A DNA stretch of 63,102 bases from CAZTAK01 sp964611585 (GTDB lineage Bacteria; Pseudomonadota; Alphaproteobacteria; SHVP01), in NCBI GenBank assembly GCA_964611585.1, contig CAZTAK010000007.1:1-63102 (forward strand), given 5' to 3'. The notes under the pieces were generated by a model that was not told where the DNA came from, did no database searches, and saw nothing but the letters and a program-made list of their open reading frames with translations. Every line of letters starts with the position of its first letter. Positions within the stretch are counted from its first letter, which is position 1. Below are positions 1 through 8,734 of the stretch, piece by piece. The position numbers were made by a program, and so were the translations under genes.

Positions 1-1
1 G

Positions 2-55
2 TGGACCGGCTGGATCGTGTTTGCAAGTCTTGTCGCGGGCTCGGTGACGGCCTAG
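2..55 (+). CDS. 3' end of an unidentified membrane protein gene (partial)
   Basis: Frame 2 is open from the window edge to a TAG at 53-55 and encodes about 17 residues, WTGWIVFASLVAGSVTA. This looks like a hydrophobic helix ending a membrane protein. The stop lies at the start of a strong inverted repeat, a common gene-end arrangement. The fragment is too short to identify the family, and the reading is an inference from hydrophobicity and position. Confidence 0.4.
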   Translation, partial: WTGWIVFASLVAGSVTA

Positions 56-94
56 AGCTTTTCCCGTTCGCATGCGCTCACGCGAAAAGCTCTA
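53..94. repeat. Inverted repeat, possible terminator or REP-like element
   Basis: TAGAGCTTTTC (53-63) is the exact reverse complement of GAAAAGCTCTA (84-94), leaving a 20-nt loop. It begins at the stop codon of the partial upstream gene. It could be a transcription terminator or mRNA 3'-end hairpin, though there is no long T tract. Its CTAGAGC edge resembles the ends of the palindromic element at 22690-22754. Confidence 0.55.
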
Positions 95-208
95 TCCGTT
101 TGACATAGTACGCAAATCGTCGTCGCCGGCGATTCCGCCGGCTCGGGATTTGCGCTAGGCGAAAAATACGCGCCCCGGTTTCGCGGCGCGCGAATTGCTG
201 GTGCGTCC

Positions 209-595
209 CTAGAGGCTCTCGACGGTTTCCCTGAGAAGCCCCTGAACCTCGTTTGCGATATCGCCCAGATCCGGGTTGTTGACCGCCTGCATCGAGGCGA
301 TAGGATCGACCGCCGCCACTTCGATGTGGCCTTCGACCTGCTGGACGATGACGTTGCACGGCAGCATGGTACCGATCTTGTCTTCGGCGCTAAGCGCCTT
401 GTGCGCGAACTTGGGGTTGCACGCGCCCAAAATTGTATAAGGCCGGAAATCGACGTTGATCTTCTTTTTCAGCGTGGTTTTGACGTCGATGGTGGTGAGC
501 ACCCCGAAACCGCGTTCCTTGAGCGCTGCGGTCACGTACTCGATGGCCTGCTCGAAATCCGTGGTCGCGAGGGTCTTGGAAAAGTAATAGCTCAT
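209..595 (-). CDS. DUF302 domain protein
   Basis: This 128-residue protein is the usual length for a stand-alone DUF302 domain. The core has the typical pattern of an N-terminal 'LKERGFGVLTTIDV' strand-turn, a conserved 'LGACNP' turn and a 'LPCNVIVQQ' strand. DUF302 proteins are small alpha/beta proteins, sometimes linked to heme or redox functions, but no reaction is established. There is no signal peptide, so it is probably cytoplasmic. The ATG is preceded by GGAGG at good spacing. It stands alone on the minus strand, facing a tandem repeat upstream. Confidence 0.85.
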   Translation of the reverse strand: MSYYFSKTLATTDFEQAIEYVTAALKERGFGVLTTIDVKTTLKKKINVDFRPYTILGACNPKFAHKALSAEDKIGTMLPCNVIVQQVEGHIEVAAVDPIASMQAVNNPDLGDIANEVQGLLRETVESL

Positions 596-632
596 GAAAC
601 CTCCATGGGCAGGTCTGCCCCCCAGGCAAGAT

Positions 633-694
633 GTCCGCCATATGGGGTGGGGTGCTGCCGATTGTCCGCCATATGGGGCGGGGCGCTGCCGATT
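633..694. repeat. Two tandem 31-bp repeats upstream of the DUF302 gene
   Basis: The unit at 633-663 is repeated at 664-694 with two C/T differences. Each copy carries GTCCGCCATATGGGG and ends in GCTGCCGATT. It lies about 40 nt upstream of the DUF302 start, where duplicated regulator sites would be expected, but each unit is only weakly palindromic (CCATATGG). The function is unknown. Confidence 0.7.
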
Positions 695-814
695 TCAATT
701 GCGGCCCGAAAGCGCCCACCGCCCCCTTTCAGAGAAGGGAATCTGCGCGGGCGCGCCGGTCAAGCCGCGGGCTGCCTTGCGGCCACGGGCGATTCCTGCC
801 GATCTCGTATCGCC

Positions 815-1591
815 CTAGCGCCGACGGCGGGTCCGCGGCAACAACTTGGTGTAGCGCGGAAGCCGGATTTGTACGGCGCGGGCCTCGAGAACCGCCGATT
901 GCGCCTTGCGGTAGCCGGCATCGCCGGACAACCGGGCAGCGAAGGCCTCAGGCGATTCGCCGGGCGCTTCGGCAGCACGGAATTCTTCCCACAGATCCGC
1001 GTGGTCCCGCGCCGGCAGGGAGCGGTTGTGCGCCGGAACGTCGGCCAGCGCGATCATGCTGCCCTCGTGCTCCAGCGCCCCGCCCGGCGCATGATAGACG
1101 TGCAGTGATTCGGTGACGCCCAGCTGGTCGACCAGGGCGCGCAGGCCGCCAATGCGCCCGAAATGATAGCCGCCGCCCTTGGACGCGAGCTCGGTCGCGT
1201 GCATCACCCTGAGCTGGGCCTTATTGAGGCAAACGACGAAAGCTTCCAGCGTCGTCCCCTTCGAGGGCGCCAGCGCCGCCGGAATCGCGCCATATTTCGA
1301 GAACCGGGCCGAAAAAACGGCATCGAAATCAGGCAAAACGGCGCGATATACCGGGATCATCTCGTCTTCGAGAGTCTCGGCGAACTTGCGCTTGAGCTGG
1401 CTCGGCGCCGCGTTGGAGCCAATCGCCAGCACCGCGGTGCGCGATTTCATGTCGTGGACTTCGTAGTTGCGCGCCGGCAGGACGTTGCCTTCATAAAGAA
1501 TGAAGCTCTCCCCGCGGAGGTCGTAGGGATAGCCGCGCGCCCGGTCGAGCGGATCGTCGGATGCGAGTACCGGAGGTTTCGTGTCGGTCAT
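815..1591 (-). CDS. Hypothetical protein, possibly gamma-glutamylcyclotransferase-like
   Basis: This 258-residue protein has no clear assigned function. After about 48 residues comes 'AVLAIGSNAAPSQL', which resembles the YGSN-type nucleotide-like loop of the gamma-glutamylcyclotransferase/AIG2 fold. Later blocks rich in Gly (residues about 135-150, 'KGGGYHFGRIGG') also suggest a compact enzyme. The C-terminus is strongly basic (PRTRRRR). It is divergent from ubiD, with about 100 nt between the two starts. The GGCT relation is inferred from one motif only, and the protein may be an uncharacterised family. Confidence 0.6.
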   Translation of the reverse strand: MTDTKPPVLASDDPLDRARGYPYDLRGESFILYEGNVLPARNYEVHDMKSRTAVLAIGSNAAPSQLKRKFAETLEDEMIPVYRAVLPDFDAVFSARFSKYGAIPAALAPSKGTTLEAFVVCLNKAQLRVMHATELASKGGGYHFGRIGGLRALVDQLGVTESLHVYHAPGGALEHEGSMIALADVPAHNRSLPARDHADLWEEFRAAEAPGESPEAFAARLSGDAGYRKAQSAVLEARAVQIRLPRYTKLLPRTRRRR

Positions 1592-1692
1592 AGGACGTTG
1601 GCGGGTGCAGGTTCGGGAAGGGGTCGGTCGTCACGCGCCTTCTCGGGCGCTATAGTCCGGCTTCTTTCGCACACTCGCCCGTCCGCATCAAC

Positions 1693-3201
1693 ATGACGAC
1701 GCCCTCCCTTCGTGAATTCATGCGTGTCCTCGAAGACGCGGGCGAACTTGTGCGCGTGACCGAGCCGGTCTCGACCGACCTGGAAATGACCGAAATCCAG
1801 ACCCGGCTTTTGGCCGAAGGTGGGCCCGCGGTCCTTTTCGAGAACCCGGTGGACACCTCGGGCAAGGCTGCGGCGATGCCGGTGCTGGTCAATCTGTTCG
1901 GCACCGTCGCCAGGGTGGCGCGCGGAATGGGGCGCGAACCGGGCAGTTTGCGCGACCTCGGAGAGACGCTTGCCTTCCTGCGCCAGCCCGAGCCCCCCGG
2001 CGGCTGGCGCGAGGCGGCGGCGATGCTGCCGCTCTTGAAGACAGTCATGGCGATGAAACCGAAAACGGTGTCCGCCGCACCGTGTCAGGAAACGGTGTGG
2101 ACCGGCGAAGAAATCGACCTTGGGCGTCTCCCGGTCCAGATCTGCTGGCCGGGCGAACCGGCGCCGCTCATCACCTGGCCCGTCGTCGTGACGCGCGATC
2201 CCTCGAAGGACGGCGCCGGCAGGTTCAATCTCGGCGTCTATCGCATGCAGGTCACGGGCCCGAGCCAGACCCTGATGCGCTGGCTCCGCCACCGCGGCGG
2301 CGCCCAGCATTTTGAAGCGTGGAAGCGGACCACGAACGAGCCGATGCCGGCCGCGGCCGTGATCGGCGCCGACCCCACAACCCTCATCGCCGCCGTCATG
2401 CCGGCGCCCGAATCGATGTCGGAATATCAGATGGCGGGATTGTTGCGCGGCGCCAAGACTGAGCTGGTGGATTGCAAGACGATCCCGTTGCAGGTACCGG
2501 CGGCGGCCGAGATCGTGATCGAGGGACACGTCCACGCCGATCGCAGCGCCGACGAGGGCCCCTACGGGGACCACACCGGCTACTACAACGCGGTCGAACC
2601 ATTCCCGGTGTTCGAAGTCAGCGCCGTCACCATGCGGCGCGATCCGATTTATCTTTCGACTTTCACCGGCCGCCCCCCGGACGAGCCGAGCATTCTGGGC
2701 GAAGCGCTGAACGACATTTTCGTGCCGCTGTTGACCCAGGCGTTTCCCGAGATCGTCGATTTCTGGCTGCCGCCGGAGGCGTGCTCCTACCGCATCGCCG
2801 TAGTCAGCATCCGCAAAAGCTATCCCGGCCACGCCAAGCGCATCATGATGGCGGTGTGGTCGTACCTGCGCCAGTTCATGTACACGAAATTCGTGATCGT
2901 CGTCGACGACGACATCGACGTGCGCGACTGGAAGGACGTGATGTGGGCGGTCTCGACGCGCATGGACCCGGCGCGCGACATGACGCTTATCGAGAATACG
3001 CCGATCGATTATCTCGATTTCGCCAGTCCCGAATCGGGCCTGGGCTCGAAGGTCGGGCTCGACGCCACCACCAAGCTGCCGCCGGAAACGAGCCGGCAGT
3101 GGGGCACCAAGATTCGCATGGATGACGAGATCGTCCGCCTGGTCACGGAAAAATGGCCGAAGCTGGGACTGCCGGGACCGGGGACGCCGATTTGGAAATA
3201 G
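1693..3201 (+). CDS. ubiD: UbiD, 4-hydroxy-3-polyprenylbenzoate decarboxylase
   Basis: This prenylated-FMN-dependent decarboxylase removes the carboxyl group from 4-hydroxy-3-polyprenylbenzoate in ubiquinone synthesis. At 502 residues it is essentially the length of E. coli UbiD (about 497). The N-terminus (REFMRVLEDAGELVRVTEPV, then LEMTEI and GGPAVLFENP) follows E. coli UbiD closely. The catalytic block DEGPYGDHTGYY lies at residues 287-298 and includes the active-site glutamate. The protein should need UbiX to supply prFMN, and no ubiX is in the window. The gene is single on the plus strand and divergent from the 815-1591 gene. The close match to the E. coli enzyme favours ubiquinone synthesis over an aromatic-acid UbiD. 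Confidence 0.93.
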   Translation: MTTPSLREFMRVLEDAGELVRVTEPVSTDLEMTEIQTRLLAEGGPAVLFENPVDTSGKAAAMPVLVNLFGTVARVARGMGREPGSLRDLGETLAFLRQPEPPGGWREAAAMLPLLKTVMAMKPKTVSAAPCQETVWTGEEIDLGRLPVQICWPGEPAPLITWPVVVTRDPSKDGAGRFNLGVYRMQVTGPSQTLMRWLRHRGGAQHFEAWKRTTNEPMPAAAVIGADPTTLIAAVMPAPESMSEYQMAGLLRGAKTELVDCKTIPLQVPAAAEIVIEGHVHADRSADEGPYGDHTGYYNAVEPFPVFEVSAVTMRRDPIYLSTFTGRPPDEPSILGEALNDIFVPLLTQAFPEIVDFWLPPEACSYRIAVVSIRKSYPGHAKRIMMAVWSYLRQFMYTKFVIVVDDDIDVRDWKDVMWAVSTRMDPARDMTLIENTPIDYLDFASPESGLGSKVGLDATTKLPPETSRQWGTKIRMDDEIVRLVTEKWPKLGLPGPGTPIWK

Positions 3202-3379
3202 CGATCCGCCACTCGCGCACGGGCACAGGCGGGCCGCCAGAACCCCGCGCTTCGGTCCGAGGCGCGCTGAGACTGCGCCCGCAATCTTCTCGAACGCAAC
3301 CACCCCTGCCGGTTTGGACTTTGGCCCCGTTTGCCGCCTGAAATCACGCGCGCCACGCACTGGCGGCTACGCCCCGAGT

Positions 3380-3392
3380 CCCTATATTAGGG
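3380..3392 (+). promoter_or_regulatory. Palindrome overlapping a possible -10 box before pmbA
   Basis: CCCTA-TAT-TAGGG is a perfect 5-bp inverted repeat with TATATT (3383-3388) inside it, 40 nt before the pmbA start. The spacing fits a sigma-70 -10 box, but the matching -35 region (CTGGCG) is poor. It may be a promoter with an operator, or chance. Confidence 0.3.
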
Positions 3393-3431
3393 CGGTCCGC
3401 CCTTCCCGTTCCCCTGACCCGGAGCCCGGCG

Positions 3432-4787
3432 ATGTCCGCAGCCGTCACGGCCGAACAAACCGCCCTCGATTTTCTTTCCGGCCTGATCGAACGCGCCCGC
3501 GCCGCGGGCGCCGGTGCGGTGGACGCGGTGTTGATCGATTCGACCTCGCTTTCGGTGTCGCAGCGCCTCGGCAAACGCGAAGACCTGGAGCGTTCGGAGT
3601 CCGGCGATTTCGGATTGCGCGTCCTGGTCGGCAGGCGCCAGGCGGTGGTGTCCTCGAGCGACCGCGGCGACAAATCGGTCGCCGAACTTGTGGAGCGCGC
3701 CGTCGCCATGGCCCGGGCCGCGCCTGAAGACCCTCACTGCGGCCTCGCCGATCCGGAATGGCTGTGCGCCGACCCGCCCGCGCTCGATCTCGCCGATACG
3801 GGCGAACCTTCGGCCGGGACGCTGTATGACCGCGCCGCCGCCGCCGAAGACGCAGCCCGCGCCGTCGAAGGCATTACCAATTCGGAAGGGGCGCAGGCGA
3901 GCTGGGGCCGCTCGACGGTCGGGCTCGCCACCTCGGGCGGATTTGCCGGCGCCTATACCGGGACCCGTTACGGGCTTGCGGCGTCGGTGCTGGCGGGCGT
4001 TGGCCGGGGCATGGAGCGCGACTACGACTGGGTCAGCGTGCGCCACGAATCCGATCTCGAAGACCCGGCCGCCCTCGGCCGCCGCGCCGGGGAGCGTGCG
4101 GTCGCCCGCCTCAATCCGAAAAAGGTGAGCACTGCCCAGGTGCCGGTACTTTACGACCCGCGAATATCGAATGGCCTGGTGCGCTCGCTCTCGGGCGCGG
4201 TGTCGGGTTCGTCGGTGGCGCGCGGCACCAGTTTCCTCAAGGACAAGATGGGGGAACGCATTTTCGCGCCCGGCATTTCCGTAATCGACGATCCGCACCG
4301 CGCGCGCGGCCTGTCGTCCCGGCCCTTCGACGGCGAAGGGGTGACGACCAAACGCCTGGCCGTCATCGAAGAGGGCGTACTCATGACCTGGTTTCTCGAC
4401 CGCGCCACCGGGCATCAACTTGGCCTGCCCTCGACCGGCCACGCCGCGCGCGGCACTTCGGCCCCGCCCTCGCCGTCCTCCAGCAATCTTTACCTCGAGG
4501 CCGGCAGCCAGTCCCGCGCCGACATGATTGCCGGCATCGACGCTGGGTTTTACGTCACCGAGCTCATGGGCATGGGCGTCAATCCGGTTACCGGCGACTA
4601 CAGCCGCGGCGCCTCCGGATTCTGGATCGACAAGGGCGAGATCGCCTACCCGGTCAGCGAACTGACGATCGCCGGAAACCTGAAGGACATGTTCCTGAAT
4701 CTCACACCGGCCGACGATCTTGAGTTCCGATACGGTGTCAATGCCCCGACGTTACGCATCGACGGCATGACCGTGGCAGGCGCATGA
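3432..4787 (+). CDS. pmbA: PmbA/TldE-type subunit of the TldD-TldE protease
   Basis: This 451-residue protein has the length and domain plan of the TldD/PmbA family, whose members form a heterodimeric protease. TldE (PmbA) lacks the zinc-binding motif carried by TldD, and none is seen here. The N-terminal half has the typical 'SVSQRLGKREDLERSESGDFGLRV' strand pattern. The C-terminus has 'GVNPVTGDYSRGASGFWI' and 'GNLKDMFLNL', hallmarks of the family. The complex matures peptides and degrades unfolded ones; in other bacteria it processes microcin and pyrroloquinoline precursors. No tldD is in the window. The stop overlaps the next ATG by 4 nt, so translation is likely coupled to the cysQ-like gene. 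Confidence 0.93.
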   Translation: MSAAVTAEQTALDFLSGLIERARAAGAGAVDAVLIDSTSLSVSQRLGKREDLERSESGDFGLRVLVGRRQAVVSSSDRGDKSVAELVERAVAMARAAPEDPHCGLADPEWLCADPPALDLADTGEPSAGTLYDRAAAAEDAARAVEGITNSEGAQASWGRSTVGLATSGGFAGAYTGTRYGLAASVLAGVGRGMERDYDWVSVRHESDLEDPAALGRRAGERAVARLNPKKVSTAQVPVLYDPRISNGLVRSLSGAVSGSSVARGTSFLKDKMGERIFAPGISVIDDPHRARGLSSRPFDGEGVTTKRLAVIEEGVLMTWFLDRATGHQLGLPSTGHAARGTSAPPSPSSSNLYLEAGSQSRADMIAGIDAGFYVTELMGMGVNPVTGDYSRGASGFWIDKGEIAYPVSELTIAGNLKDMFLNLTPADDLEFRYGVNAPTLRIDGMTVAGA

Positions 4788-5611
4788 GCGGCGCGGCGGG
4801 ATCGACGCCGCCGCCAGATTTCCCGGAAGATGCAGCCCTTCTGTTTGCCGCGGTGCGCGAAGCGGGCGCGCTGGCGCTCACCTATTTTCGCGGCACGGTC
4901 AAATCCTGGGACAAGAAACCGGGCGATCCGGTGAGCGAGGCCGACATCGCCGTCAACGACCTTTTGCGTGCGCGTCTGTGCGGCGCCCGGCCCGGATACG
5001 CCTGGCTGTCGGAAGAATCCGAAGACGCGGCCGCCCGCCTCGATGCCCAACGCCTGTGGATCGTCGATCCCATCGACGGGACCCGTGCGTTCCTGCGCGG
5101 CGAAGACCAGTTCAGCGTCACCGCCGCGCTGGTGTACGGTGACGCGGTGGTTGCAGGCGCCGTCTTCAACCCGGCGACCGGCGAGGCGTTTGAAGCGGTG
5201 GCGGGTGGCGGCGCGCATCTCAACGGCGAGCGGATTGCCGTCAGCCGCCGCAAGGGTGTCAAGGGTGGACGGTTTCTGTCCAGCCAGCGCGCGTTCAAGC
5301 AAACCAACTGGACCGAGGCGCTGGAGGGCGGAGAGTTTCATTTCATCAATTCGATCGCCTACCGCCTGGCGCTGGTCGCGGCGGGCCGCTTCGATGCGTC
5401 GATTACGCTTTCGCCCAAAAGCGACTGGGATATCGCCGCGGGCACCCTGCTGATCGCCGAAGCGGGCGGTGTTACCAGCAGCCTCGACGGATCGCCGCTT
5501 CAATGGAACCGAAAGGTGCCGGTCCACGCCAATCTCGTCGCCGCCAATCGCCCATTGCACCGGGCGCTGATCGAACGATTTGGCGGGCTAGCCCGGGACG
5601 ATCACACCTAG
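4784..5611 (+). CDS. cysQ: Inositol-monophosphatase family enzyme, CysQ-like 3'(2'),5'-bisphosphate nucleotidase
   Basis: This 275-residue protein belongs to the Mg-dependent, lithium-sensitive phosphatase superfamily. The metal sites are visible: a Glu pair in 'LSEESED' near residue 79, DPIDGT at 95-100, and 'DWDIAAGTLLIAEAGG' near the C-terminus. CysQ hydrolyses adenosine 3',5'-bisphosphate left by sulfate activation; other family members cleave inositol or fructose bisphosphates. The pairing with pmbA and the 'TRAFLRGEDQFSV' loop fit alphaproteobacterial CysQ. It overlaps pmbA by 4 nt. Its 3' end overlaps the convergent lipid kinase gene by 24 nt. Confidence 0.85.
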   Translation: MSGAAGSTPPPDFPEDAALLFAAVREAGALALTYFRGTVKSWDKKPGDPVSEADIAVNDLLRARLCGARPGYAWLSEESEDAAARLDAQRLWIVDPIDGTRAFLRGEDQFSVTAALVYGDAVVAGAVFNPATGEAFEAVAGGGAHLNGERIAVSRRKGVKGGRFLSSQRAFKQTNWTEALEGGEFHFINSIAYRLALVAAGRFDASITLSPKSDWDIAAGTLLIAEAGGVTSSLDGSPLQWNRKVPVHANLVAANRPLHRALIERFGGLARDDHT

Positions 5612-6478
5612 GCGCTGCGGCGCGACCTCGATGTCAATCGGCAGCGACAACACGACGTCGCCATCGAGCTGCACCGGTTTCCCGGCCGGCGCCGCGACAC
5701 GCAGCTTCGTTACCGGAATGATCCTTACGTCCGGCAAGGTAAAAAGCTTCCCCCGCATATAGGCGAGGCCATAGCGCGTCAGGTTCCAGCGCCCGTGGCT
5801 CATTCCCAAAAGAACATGCAGCTTGCCGTCGTCGAGCCGGGCCTCGGGCACGATTACCTTGGGCCCGCCGTAGCGGCTGGCGTTGGTGACGATCACGCTC
5901 GACACGGTGAACGTCTGTTCGCCTTCGCCGGCGTCGAGAACCACGTCGTAGACCGTGTTGCCTTCGCGAATCAGCGTCTGCACCAAGGCAATGTAGTACG
6001 CCCCCTGCCCCAGAAACTTCTTCAGGGTGGGCGAGAGAAACCCGACCGCCGCCGCATCGGTGCCCGCACCCGCGGTCAACAGGAAATACCTTCCGTTGGC
6101 GCGCCCCACGGTCAGTTGCGAAGCCGGGCCTTCCGCCAGAACGCCCGCAAGCTGCGCCGGCGTCTTGGGCAGGCCGGTTTCGAGCGCCAGCACGTTGATG
6201 GTGCCAAGCGGTATGGTGGCGAAATCGGGCGTGTCCCCGTCGGGGCGCGTCATCAGGCCATGAACGACTTCGCCCACGGTGCCGTCGCCGCCGGCCGCCA
6301 GCACCACGTCGGCATCGCTCGCCTCGCGCGCAAGGGCAATCGCATCGCCGGAACGTTGCGTTACCTGCACCGTTACCAGGCAGCCGCGCGCGCTCAGTTC
6401 CTGGACGGTTTCGGTGAGCAACCAGTGCCGCCGCCGCCCGGCAACCGGGTTATGGATGATGAAGAAGCGGCGCGCCAC
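5588..6478 (-). CDS. Diacylglycerol kinase-family lipid kinase (YegS-like)
   Basis: This 296-residue cytosolic enzyme has the diacylglycerol kinase catalytic domain. 'IIHNPVAGRR' opens it at residues 7-16, and the nucleotide-binding GGDGT is at 63-67. A beta-sandwich C-terminal domain follows, ending in 'KPVQLDGDVV'. Family members phosphorylate lipids such as diacylglycerol, phosphatidylglycerol or sphingosine, and the sequence does not settle the substrate. It follows the molybdopterin oxidoreductase gene by 38 nt on the same strand, which may only reflect compact packing. Confidence 0.9.
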   Translation of the reverse strand: MARRFFIIHNPVAGRRRHWLLTETVQELSARGCLVTVQVTQRSGDAIALAREASDADVVLAAGGDGTVGEVVHGLMTRPDGDTPDFATIPLGTINVLALETGLPKTPAQLAGVLAEGPASQLTVGRANGRYFLLTAGAGTDAAAVGFLSPTLKKFLGQGAYYIALVQTLIREGNTVYDVVLDAGEGEQTFTVSSVIVTNASRYGGPKVIVPEARLDDGKLHVLLGMSHGRWNLTRYGLAYMRGKLFTLPDVRIIPVTKLRVAAPAGKPVQLDGDVVLSLPIDIEVAPQRLGVIVPG

Positions 6479-6516
6479 GGCAACGATGACAGGATTGCCG
6501 GAGCCCGGCTCCGCCG

Positions 6517-8574
6517 TCAGGCGGGCCGCACCCAGACCGCGTTATCGTGGAAGGCGGCGCCGCCGTTGGGAGGACCCGCATCGGCCCCGGTCAGGACGTT
6601 GATGCCGTTGCCGCCTTCGTAGGCACCGTTGGGCCAGATGCCCTCGACCACGACCACGTCGGGCTGAAGGCCGTCGAACAGGCGGACCGGCACCACCACT
6701 TCGCCGCGGGTGTTGCCGATGCGGGCGCGATCGCCCTCGCCGAGGCCGAGCCGCGCGGCCGCATCGGGATGAATCAGAACCTCGGGCGCGCCTTCCCGCT
6801 TCTGCGACCCGGGAGTTTCGGTAAAGGTCGAATTGAGAAAATTGCGCGCCGGCGGCGTCATCAACCGGAACGGATGAATATCGCTGGTATCCTCGATGAC
6901 AGCGAGATGATCGGGCAGCGGCGGCATGACGGCATGATCGGCGCCGATAGCCGCCCAGTCGGGGGCAAAGTGGAACTTGCCGTCCGCATGGGGAAAGCCG
7001 TCGAGAAAGTGCAATTCACGAAAATCGGGCAGGCAGTCGAGCCAGCGGTCGCGGCGCAGGCTTTCGGCGTCGCCATAGCCCGACGCCCGCAAGGTGGCGT
7101 CGATCAAATCCATCGCCGTCATCGAAAATCCCGGATGCTCGGCGCCAACACGCCCGGCAAGAGCGCAGATCACTTCGTGGTTGGAGCGCGTCTCCGCGTA
7201 GGGCTCGATCACCTGCGGCCCCAGCATCAGAAACGAATGGCCGCCGCCCTGATAGAGGTCGTCGTGTTCCAGAAACGTCGTCGCCGGCAGCACGATGTCG
7301 GCCATGCGCGCGGTCTCGGTCATGAACTGTTCGTGCACCGCGACGAACAGGTCTTCGCGCGCGAAGCCGGCCCGAACCTTGAAGCCTTCCGGAGCCACCG
7401 TGACCGGATTTGTGTTCTGCACCAGCATCGCCGTCACCGGCGGGCCGCCGCCGATGTCCTGCGGATCGCCCGTCAGGATCGGCCCAACCCGCGACATGTC
7501 GAGTTCGCGGACGTTCTCATCGAAGGCGTCGAGCCCCTCGATCAGGGTCATGTCGACGGCGAAGATTCCACTGTTGATGTAGAACGCGCCGCCGCCTTTG
7601 TGTTTCCATTTGCCGGTCAGCGACGGCAGGCAGGAAATGGCATGCATGTTGGCGCTGCCGTTGCGCTGGCGCGACAGTCCAAAGCCGACCCGCAGGAAGG
7701 CGCGCTCGGTGCGGCCGTAGAGCCGCGCGAAGTCGACGATGGTTTTCGGATCGAGGCCGGTAATCGCTGCCGCCCACTCGGGTGTGCGCGCCGAAAGGTG
7801 CTGGCGCAGGCCTTCGGGCGCATCGGTGTACTCAGCCATGTAGGCTTCGTCGGCGTAGCCCTCTTCCCACAGAACGTTCATCACCGCGCAGGCAAAGGCG
7901 CCGTCGGTACCGGGCTTGAGGCAGATGTGCTGATCGGCCACTTCGGCGGTGGCGTTGCGGTAGGGATCGATCACCACGAGCTTGGCGCCGCGCTCCTTGC
8001 GGGCACGGCTGACGTGGGTCATGACGTTGACCTGGGTCGCGACGGCGTTGGTGCCCCAGATCACGATCAGATCGGCGTTGGCCATCTCGTAGGGGTTGCC
8101 GCCGCGCCTGGCGCCGATGCCCGCTTCCCAGCCGGAAAACGCAAGCGCGGTGCAAATGGTTCTCTTCTGGCGCGAATAGCCCTTGACGTGGCGCAGGCGG
8201 TTGATGCCGTCGCGCTGGACCCGCCCCATGGTGCCCGCGTAGAGGTAGGGCCACACCGTTTCGGGCCCGTGCTTTTGTTCGGCGCTCAGGAACGCCTCGG
8301 CAATTTCATCGAGCGCGTCGTCCCACGAAACCGGCTCGAATTTGCCCTCGCCCTTGGCGCCGGTGCGGCGCAAAGGCTGGGTCAGGCGGTCGGGATGGTG
8401 AACGCGCTCGTGATAGCGCGCGACCTTGGCGCAGACGACGCCGGCGGTGTAGGGATGGTCCTTGGCACCGTGAATGCGGCCAATGGTGTGCGCGTCCTTG
8501 CGCTCGACCACAAGGGCGCATTGCGACGGGCAATCGTGAGGGCAGACGGCGGGAACGATACGGGCTTCGGTCAT
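6517..8574 (-). CDS. Molybdopterin-dependent oxidoreductase with one [4Fe-4S] cluster
   Basis: This 685-residue protein is a member of the DMSO reductase superfamily (bis-MGD enzymes). The N-terminal iron-sulfur site has C11, C15, C19 and C48 in the pattern CxxxCxxxC...C. Then follow the 'SWDDALDEIAE' block, the long central molybdopterin-binding domain and a C-terminal 'molydop' domain with 'RIGNTRGEVVVPV'. There is no Tat signal, so it should be cytoplasmic. No small electron-transfer subunits are adjacent, and the electron partner and substrate are unknown. The start is the ATG giving MTEARIV; an upstream extension (to 8646) is basic and would run into the divergent gene's control region. 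Confidence 0.9.
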   Translation of the reverse strand: MTEARIVPAVCPHDCPSQCALVVERKDAHTIGRIHGAKDHPYTAGVVCAKVARYHERVHHPDRLTQPLRRTGAKGEGKFEPVSWDDALDEIAEAFLSAEQKHGPETVWPYLYAGTMGRVQRDGINRLRHVKGYSRQKRTICTALAFSGWEAGIGARRGGNPYEMANADLIVIWGTNAVATQVNVMTHVSRARKERGAKLVVIDPYRNATAEVADQHICLKPGTDGAFACAVMNVLWEEGYADEAYMAEYTDAPEGLRQHLSARTPEWAAAITGLDPKTIVDFARLYGRTERAFLRVGFGLSRQRNGSANMHAISCLPSLTGKWKHKGGGAFYINSGIFAVDMTLIEGLDAFDENVRELDMSRVGPILTGDPQDIGGGPPVTAMLVQNTNPVTVAPEGFKVRAGFAREDLFVAVHEQFMTETARMADIVLPATTFLEHDDLYQGGGHSFLMLGPQVIEPYAETRSNHEVICALAGRVGAEHPGFSMTAMDLIDATLRASGYGDAESLRRDRWLDCLPDFRELHFLDGFPHADGKFHFAPDWAAIGADHAVMPPLPDHLAVIEDTSDIHPFRLMTPPARNFLNSTFTETPGSQKREGAPEVLIHPDAAARLGLGEGDRARIGNTRGEVVVPVRLFDGLQPDVVVVEGIWPNGAYEGGNGINVLTGADAGPPNGGAAFHDNAVWVRPA

Positions 8575-8677
8575 GCCGGCCCAGACTAGAACCGGCCCCA
8601 CCCCGCGGCAAGTGCCAATTCGGCTGCAACGCGCCCGCCAACGCATTGAAATCCAACATCAATCGGCGTCACCCCAT

Positions 8678-8706
8678 TTGGCCCGAATCCACGCCCGTGC
8701 TAGTCT
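8678..8706 (+). promoter_or_regulatory. Candidate sigma-70 promoter for the ABC exporter/lipid A run
   Basis: TTGGCC (8678-8683) and TAGTCT (8701-8706) are separated by 17 nt, placing a start of transcription near 8713, about 20 nt before the GTG used for the exporter. The matches are partial. The location between the divergent genes, just before the chosen start, is the main support. Confidence 0.35.
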
Positions 8707-8734
8707 TTCCACCACGACAAGGGATCAAACGCCT

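Noticed and set aside
1588..3360. A 590-residue open frame antisense to ubiD
   Set aside because: It is an out-of-frame shadow of a clear UbiD gene, with arginine-rich, family-free sequence; high GC makes such frames common.
6547..8589. A 680-residue plus-strand frame over the molybdopterin oxidoreductase gene
   Set aside because: It is the antisense of a protein with intact iron-sulfur and molybdopterin motifs, so it is a shadow.
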